Positions 59,220-64,000 of a stretch of 64,000 bases of DNA are shown in pieces (position 1 is the first letter of the stretch; each line of letters opens with the position of its first letter). A program made the position numbers and the translations under genes. Below the pieces are notes generated by a model. That model worked only from the letters and a program-made list of their open reading frames with translations, did no database searches and was not told where the DNA came from. The stretch lies in the NCBI GenBank assembly GCA_951799425.1, contig OX637406.1, positions 27,894,390 to 27,958,389 on the forward strand, read 5' to 3'. This DNA comes from Ilex aquifolium. Its lineage: Eukaryota; Streptophyta; Magnoliopsida; Aquifoliales; Aquifoliaceae.

Positions 59220-61859
59220 TGTGACACCCCAAAATCCGGGGGTCCCGTTGATAACCCATCAACCCGCGGAAACATCCGTGGATATCGCTTAGCCCGACAC
59301 CACATCAAGAATATTATTAAGCCGGGATTATAACCCATAATGAAAATTCGGTTTAACATTCATTTGATTCAATTAAAGTTCCATACACCGTGGTTTGTAC
59401 CCCATTAGGGTCCACTTTGATCATCTAAGGGAAGGAAATTCAAAGCCCAAAGATTTGGCAAAACAATTGAAAATTTCAGATTTTTGGAATGACTACCGGT
59501 AGCTGTTTATCGGCTACCGGTAGCCGAAACATTCTGGAGTTACGACTACCTGTTGTCTACCGGTAGCCGATACACACTGGACAGTCGACTACCTGTTGGT
59601 TACCGGTAGCTGATACACACTGGACAGTCGACTACCTGTTGGCTACCGGTAGCTGATACACACTGGACAGTCGACTACCGGTAGTTACCCATTGACTACC
59701 GGTAGTTGCTGCCCAGATTTGCTTTCTTGCTCCATTTTTCATTTCCAATTCATCCTAACTCAATTCCACCTCATCCAAGACATGTACAACTATATTTTTA
59801 CATTTTGCACAAGATCCATACACGACCATTACAATCTATCCCATACAAATATAATTCAAAAAGGGAATGAAATAAGTTTGTTTATACAAAATTTACATGT
59901 CATAAACCATTGTAAAACAAAAGGTTTACAAAATCTTGAGATAAGGCCGCACTTAGGCCCCCTTCACCCTTGATGCTCTCCATGGGAGCCAATCGCCGGT
60001 GTAAACCCGACACCTGAAATTGTTTCCCGTATAGGGTGAGCACAACGCCCAGTAGAGATAAACCTATAGAGGTTACTCTTCCCCTAGATGCACATGCTCA
60101 TGTAATCATCACATAAACATATAATTAATCATTCTCATACTTATGCATTCTATGATGGAATGCAACAATGCTATGCCATGGAATGAAGTGACACTCACCC
60201 ATGCATTTCAACCCGAGTCTTCACCGACTCACACAACACAATGCAACGCCAAAGTGTAATGCAACCCGTCTATTGACGGAAAAATCCTTCCAATGATCGT
60301 TATGAAATCCGATCATTATTGGAATCTACCCATTGAATGGGTGTTTTTATAACCAAATCCTTGTGTTTTCTTTGGGCAACGGATTTTCGGAATCACACCG
60401 CCGGTTCCGTACACCGTGTCACTTTTCTGGAATCTCACCGCCGGCCAAGTGACTCAACCAAGTGGTTTAGGGTTTTGCACCCAAGGAAGTCGCCATGCCC
60501 CTTCTTGCTATACCCAACACAAGTTTTCCTTATGCAACATGCGACTCAAAAAGGATCGTCGATCCAATTTCTCCCGAGCCCACATATCAAGCACCAAACA
60601 AGGTGTCGATTAAATCTATGCATCTCCCACACACCAACACTCATGCAATTGTCCCATGAATGTGATGCCATGATCATGCCCAATATGTAATGTATACAAC
60701 ATGAGCAATAATCAACACATATCTTCACATTCCATGGAATTTAAATCATAAGCATGTAAATTCCATAAACCATCATAAACAACATATCAATGAGCATATG
60801 TCAATACATCAATAACACATTCAAAAATGTTATTCCAATGACCCCAAACAAATCATCTAAACAACCCACCAAGGCATATTATCAAACACCTCATAGGCAC
60901 TAACATATTGTTTCATTTTAAGCAAAACAACAACTTCCAACACACAAAACATGCCTTCAATATCACCAAGTTATATAATGCATCACATATAACTTACACA
61001 TATCAAAATTTAGCTAGCAACAAGCCTAAGCTAATTTCATGCTCACCTTTCCATTCTCATAACCATAAACACATATATATATATATATATACATATATAC
61101 ACATGCATATATATAGATACCCTTAAACTAGCTACACCTAAGGTAGAATAATCCAAGATAGGAATAACCCCTACCTCAATAGAGATGTAGGCAATCTCTA
61201 TACACCAAAATCACTCAAAAACCAAGACTTTCCCCAAACTTCACCATTGGATATTCGGTGAAACGCCTTGTTTTTGGTACGTAGTCGAAGCCCTCACCGC
61301 GTAGAGCAACTTTAATTCTTGGTTCTTGTTGATCCGAGCGACGGAGCTCCGGGAATCCAAGAGAGAAGACTTGAAGAATTGATTTTCTCTCTTTCTCTCT
61401 TCTCACGCCTGAACCAGCCGGCCAAATGGGTATAGAATATCTGATTTTTCAGATATTTTGCCCCTTTTATACTTTTTAAGACTTGGCCCGAGTCGCGCCA
61501 CATGTCCCCCACTTAATCGGGTCCGATTTTATCCCGAAACGATTTATTTGATCTCGGTTTAACTTCAATTTAATTTTATTTGAACTTTACTTAATTTTAA
61601 GGAAATTTAATATTTCTCGTTTTTGGGGACCTTTAAAAGGTCAATCGCCACGCAGTCGTCTCGAACTACGTGCAAAATCCGACTATCTCAGAATTCAACG
61701 AAATTTCTGGTGGTCACTAGATTTCGCGTTGCGAATCCAACGACGCACTCCGTTTCCTCATCCGAGGTCTAGAACATATGTATTTCAAATACGTGCAGTA
61801 ATGGCAAATTACCATTTTGCCCTTTTTCAGAAAAATTTCAAATTTTCCCGGGTTTCACA
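59220..61859 (-). mobile_element. Solo LTR L7 (2,640 bp), mosaic
   Basis: TGTGACACCCC to GGGTTTCACA with target duplication TTAAC (59215-59219, 61860-61864). On the minus strand it resembles L1 (TAGACCTCGGATGAGGAAAC and GACGACTGCGTGGCGA words are shared). Near its left end it instead carries a palindrome array and flank (about 59480-59880) resembling the start of the Tek-1 LTR. A TATA-like AGTATAAAAGG lies near 61465 (minus strand). Confidence 0.92.
59493..59706. repeat. TACCGGTA-type palindrome array in L7
   Basis: Repeated GACTACCGGTAGC and GGCTACCGGTAGC words with CGACTACCTGTTG linkers, the same linker as in the Tek-1 LTR. Confidence 0.9.
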
Positions 61860-61864
61860 TTAAC

Positions 61865-62370
61865 AATATTCCAAATGACATGTAGCAATTGAGAGAATAG
61901 TTACTATAACATATGTGTATTCTATGCTGAGGGTATTTCAAGAAAGGATTGACATCAAAACTACCATGAAAGATGGCAATATTTCTTGAGTGATTTTTGA
62001 AATAAAAGAAATAAGTACACACACACACAAGTTTTTATAAAAATATATAGATAATGTTCCAGCTAACGTGTGTTACTCTTGTAGTGATCATAAAAATGAA
62101 GTATTGTAACAACGCACAGGAATATTGATTTAATTTTAGTTGTGAAAAGTATGAGTTATAAACTCCTAACTACTGAAGTTTGTAGGCAGTTTCACTGAAA
62201 ACCTTTACGAGACAAAACTCGTCCACTAGGGATCACCTAGGGGTTTAACGGCTTGTTGTATATGCTAAATGCAATCGTGAAAAAATCTACGAAAATGATT
62301 TTATTTCTGTTATGTTATTTTTATTTTGTGAAATAAGTTCTATAATTTGTGTTTACTAGGGACTAGTAAA
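61865..62370 (+). other. Athila-O 3' spacer, second part
   Basis: AT-rich, without a gene, leading into the PPT. Confidence 0.6.
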
Positions 62371-62388
62371 GTTTAAGTTGGGGGGGTG
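62371..62388 (+). promoter_or_regulatory. Athila-O polypurine tract
   Basis: TTTAAGTTGGGGGGGTG type sequence directly before the 3' LTR, matching the Athila-D tract. Confidence 0.9.
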
Positions 62389-63088
62389 TGATTAACCCTA
62401 ATTAGTGTGTAATCGAAAATGATTAAGTAATTAACTTTGTAAGATAAAACAATTAAACATTATAAATTAGGGATTGTGCTTAAATTAAAATTTTAAATAC
62501 TTTATGTTTGAATTTCAGTGTCTAATACAGGAATACAGGAGAATATGAAGTAAAATTGCAAAGCTGGAAACAACGAAGGACCAAAGTGTAAAAGCGACAC
62601 ATGGAAGCTCCGGCCTGCGACAAATGCCCCTGTTGCAAGACAATCCAAACTCCAAGAACCTGACACATGCCCATGCTGCAGGGCTTCACCATCCGGATGG
62701 TAGGGGATGGTAGGGGACGACTAGACAAGGTGTAAGCCCTTAAAATCTCCACCTTGTGCTTCTGCTATTGCCTATAAATAGCCATGCCATCCTTTGTTTT
62801 CAAGGAGGCCGGCCACACCAAAGCCAAAGAGAGAAAGAAAGAAAGAAAGAGAAAGTCTTAGCTGGTCGGTTCTTCACCGATATTCTGTATTTCTATATTT
62901 TTGTTTAGTCTTTCTATTTGGATAGTTGAACTACCGCCACTTTGTTGTTTTAATTAATAATAAGAGTGGTTGTGTTTCAAGTGTTCCTTGTGAAAGAAGT
63001 TTTACAGTTTATACTTTCATTTCAGCTATAATGACGAATACCCGCACTCCGCGCTTGTCAGTCGCAATGGGGTGTGAGTAGTCGTTTA
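62389..63088 (+). repeat. Athila-O 3' LTR, first 700 bp
   Basis: Aligns with 158-about 890 at roughly 95% by eye, with a few small length changes. Interrupted at 63089 by L8. Confidence 0.93.
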
Positions 63089-64000
63089 TGCAACACCCCA
63101 AAACACACCCTGGACGGCATTACATTCTAAAACATTCATATCATGAGAGTACTAATATAATTCCTCAAGAAACGAGACTCCGTTTGTCATCCACAAATAT
63201 TTACAAAGTGATCCAAAAGAATAAGCCCAAATTATGTCTATTACATCTCAAAAATTACTTAAAGTAGCACAGCGGAATAAACAAAAGAAACTAGACTACA
63301 CAATGTTCCAAAAGAATGTCCTAGTCTAGTACAAAAGGAAAGGAGGTCGTTCTATGCGTCCACCTCGGGATCCACACTCCCTTCAAGTGGAGTCTCCCAA
63401 GTAGCGGGCTCCTCGACCCTTACGTCCTCCTCAAGCGGGTAATCTGAAAAATGTTAGCGGTAGGGGGTGAGCACAAAGCTCTGTAGAAAAATTCTCTCAA
63501 ACCCATACAAGGTTTAGAAAAGCATTTAAAACGGTCGGTCTCATTTTTAACATAACATAGATACAAAATTTGAAATAAAGCAGTGACATTTAAAAATGAT
63601 CTCAAGTTTATGTAAAAACATTACTTAAATGAATAAACGAGTACCACATACACATAATCACCATTAATTGCCATAACAATTTCCAACAATTCTTTCGGTA
63701 GGTGGCATACTTTAGGGTAACCTCCACCCCCATTCTTTCGGTAGGTGGCATACTTTAAGGTAACCTCCACCCCACCATTTAGGTCATCTTTGATTCTCAA
63801 GCATCCTTACAAGGAACCTCTTGAGAATGGGTGAGCATCCTTACAAGGAACCTCCCACCAAGCACTACATTGCTTCCCTCGGTAGGTGGCATACTTTAGG
63901 GTAACCTCCACCCCACCATTTAGGTCATCATTGTTTCTTTCGGTAGGTGGCATACTTTAGGGTAACCTCCACCCCCATTCTTTCGGTAGGTGGCATACTT
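63089..64000 (-). mobile_element. L8: chromovirus-type LTR of the Tek-1 family, cut by the window end
   Basis: Starts TGCAACACCCCAAAACAC and follows the Tek-1 LTR closely, including CTATGCGTCCACCTCGGGAT and the 165-bp array words from about 63699. Whether it is a solo LTR or one end of a full element cannot be seen. Confidence 0.88.
63699..64000. repeat. Diverged 165-bp array in L8 (incomplete)
   Basis: GGTAGGTGGCATACTTTA and ACAAGGAACCTC words recur, with different order and linkers than in Tek-1. Continues past the window. Confidence 0.88.

Overview
The window is plant nuclear heterochromatin made almost entirely of nested LTR retrotransposons. I found no host protein gene, tRNA, rRNA or CRISPR array. 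The plant assignment rests on Athila-type elements primed by tRNA-Asp, a Tekay/Del-type chromovirus primed by initiator tRNA-Met, and 5-bp target duplications throughout. All elements are treated as fossils or resident copies. The species cannot be named.

Layout. Bases 1-157 are unassigned flank. The oldest layer is a broken + strand Athila element (called Athila-O) running from 158 to beyond 63088. Its 5' LTR is 158-1095 plus 35381-36291 plus the last bases before 38637. Its PBS is at 38643, gag at 38771-40162, pol at 40200-45820 and a third ORF at about 49240-52986. Its PPT is at 62371-62388 and its 3' LTR starts at 62389. The layers inside it are: (1) a minus-strand chromovirus (Tek-1, 1096-35375, target duplication GGCTA) in the 5' LTR; (2) inside the gag of Tek-1, a young minus-strand Athila tandem dimer (7141-32615, target duplication CTAAG) with the layout LTR A, internal 1, LTR B, internal 2, LTR C; (3) seven solo LTRs, called L1 to L7, each with its own target duplication (one imperfect); (4) an LTR, L8, that enters the 3' LTR at 63089 and leaves the window.

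How the parts work. Each dimer unit reads, on the minus strand, PBS, gag, a 1,608-1,609 residue polyprotein (zinc knuckle, protease, RT, RNase H, integrase), a second polypurine tract, a spacer and a third ORF (ORF3). ORF3 has NLS-like, coiled-coil and acidic segments. Upstream of ORF3 is a TATA box and an array of the palindrome TACCGGTA. Similar arrays sit inside several unrelated LTRs here, in some cases just upstream of the LTR TATA box.

Main points for a second look: the TACCGGTA arrays shared across Athila and chromovirus LTRs; the apparent internal promoter of ORF3; the middle LTR of the dimer, which is a clear crossover product of the two outer LTRs; a conserved extra polypurine tract after pol; and mosaic solo LTRs that appear to have exchanged modules. 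By-eye LTR divergence (about 5%, about 1.3%, about 0.4%) agrees with the nesting order.
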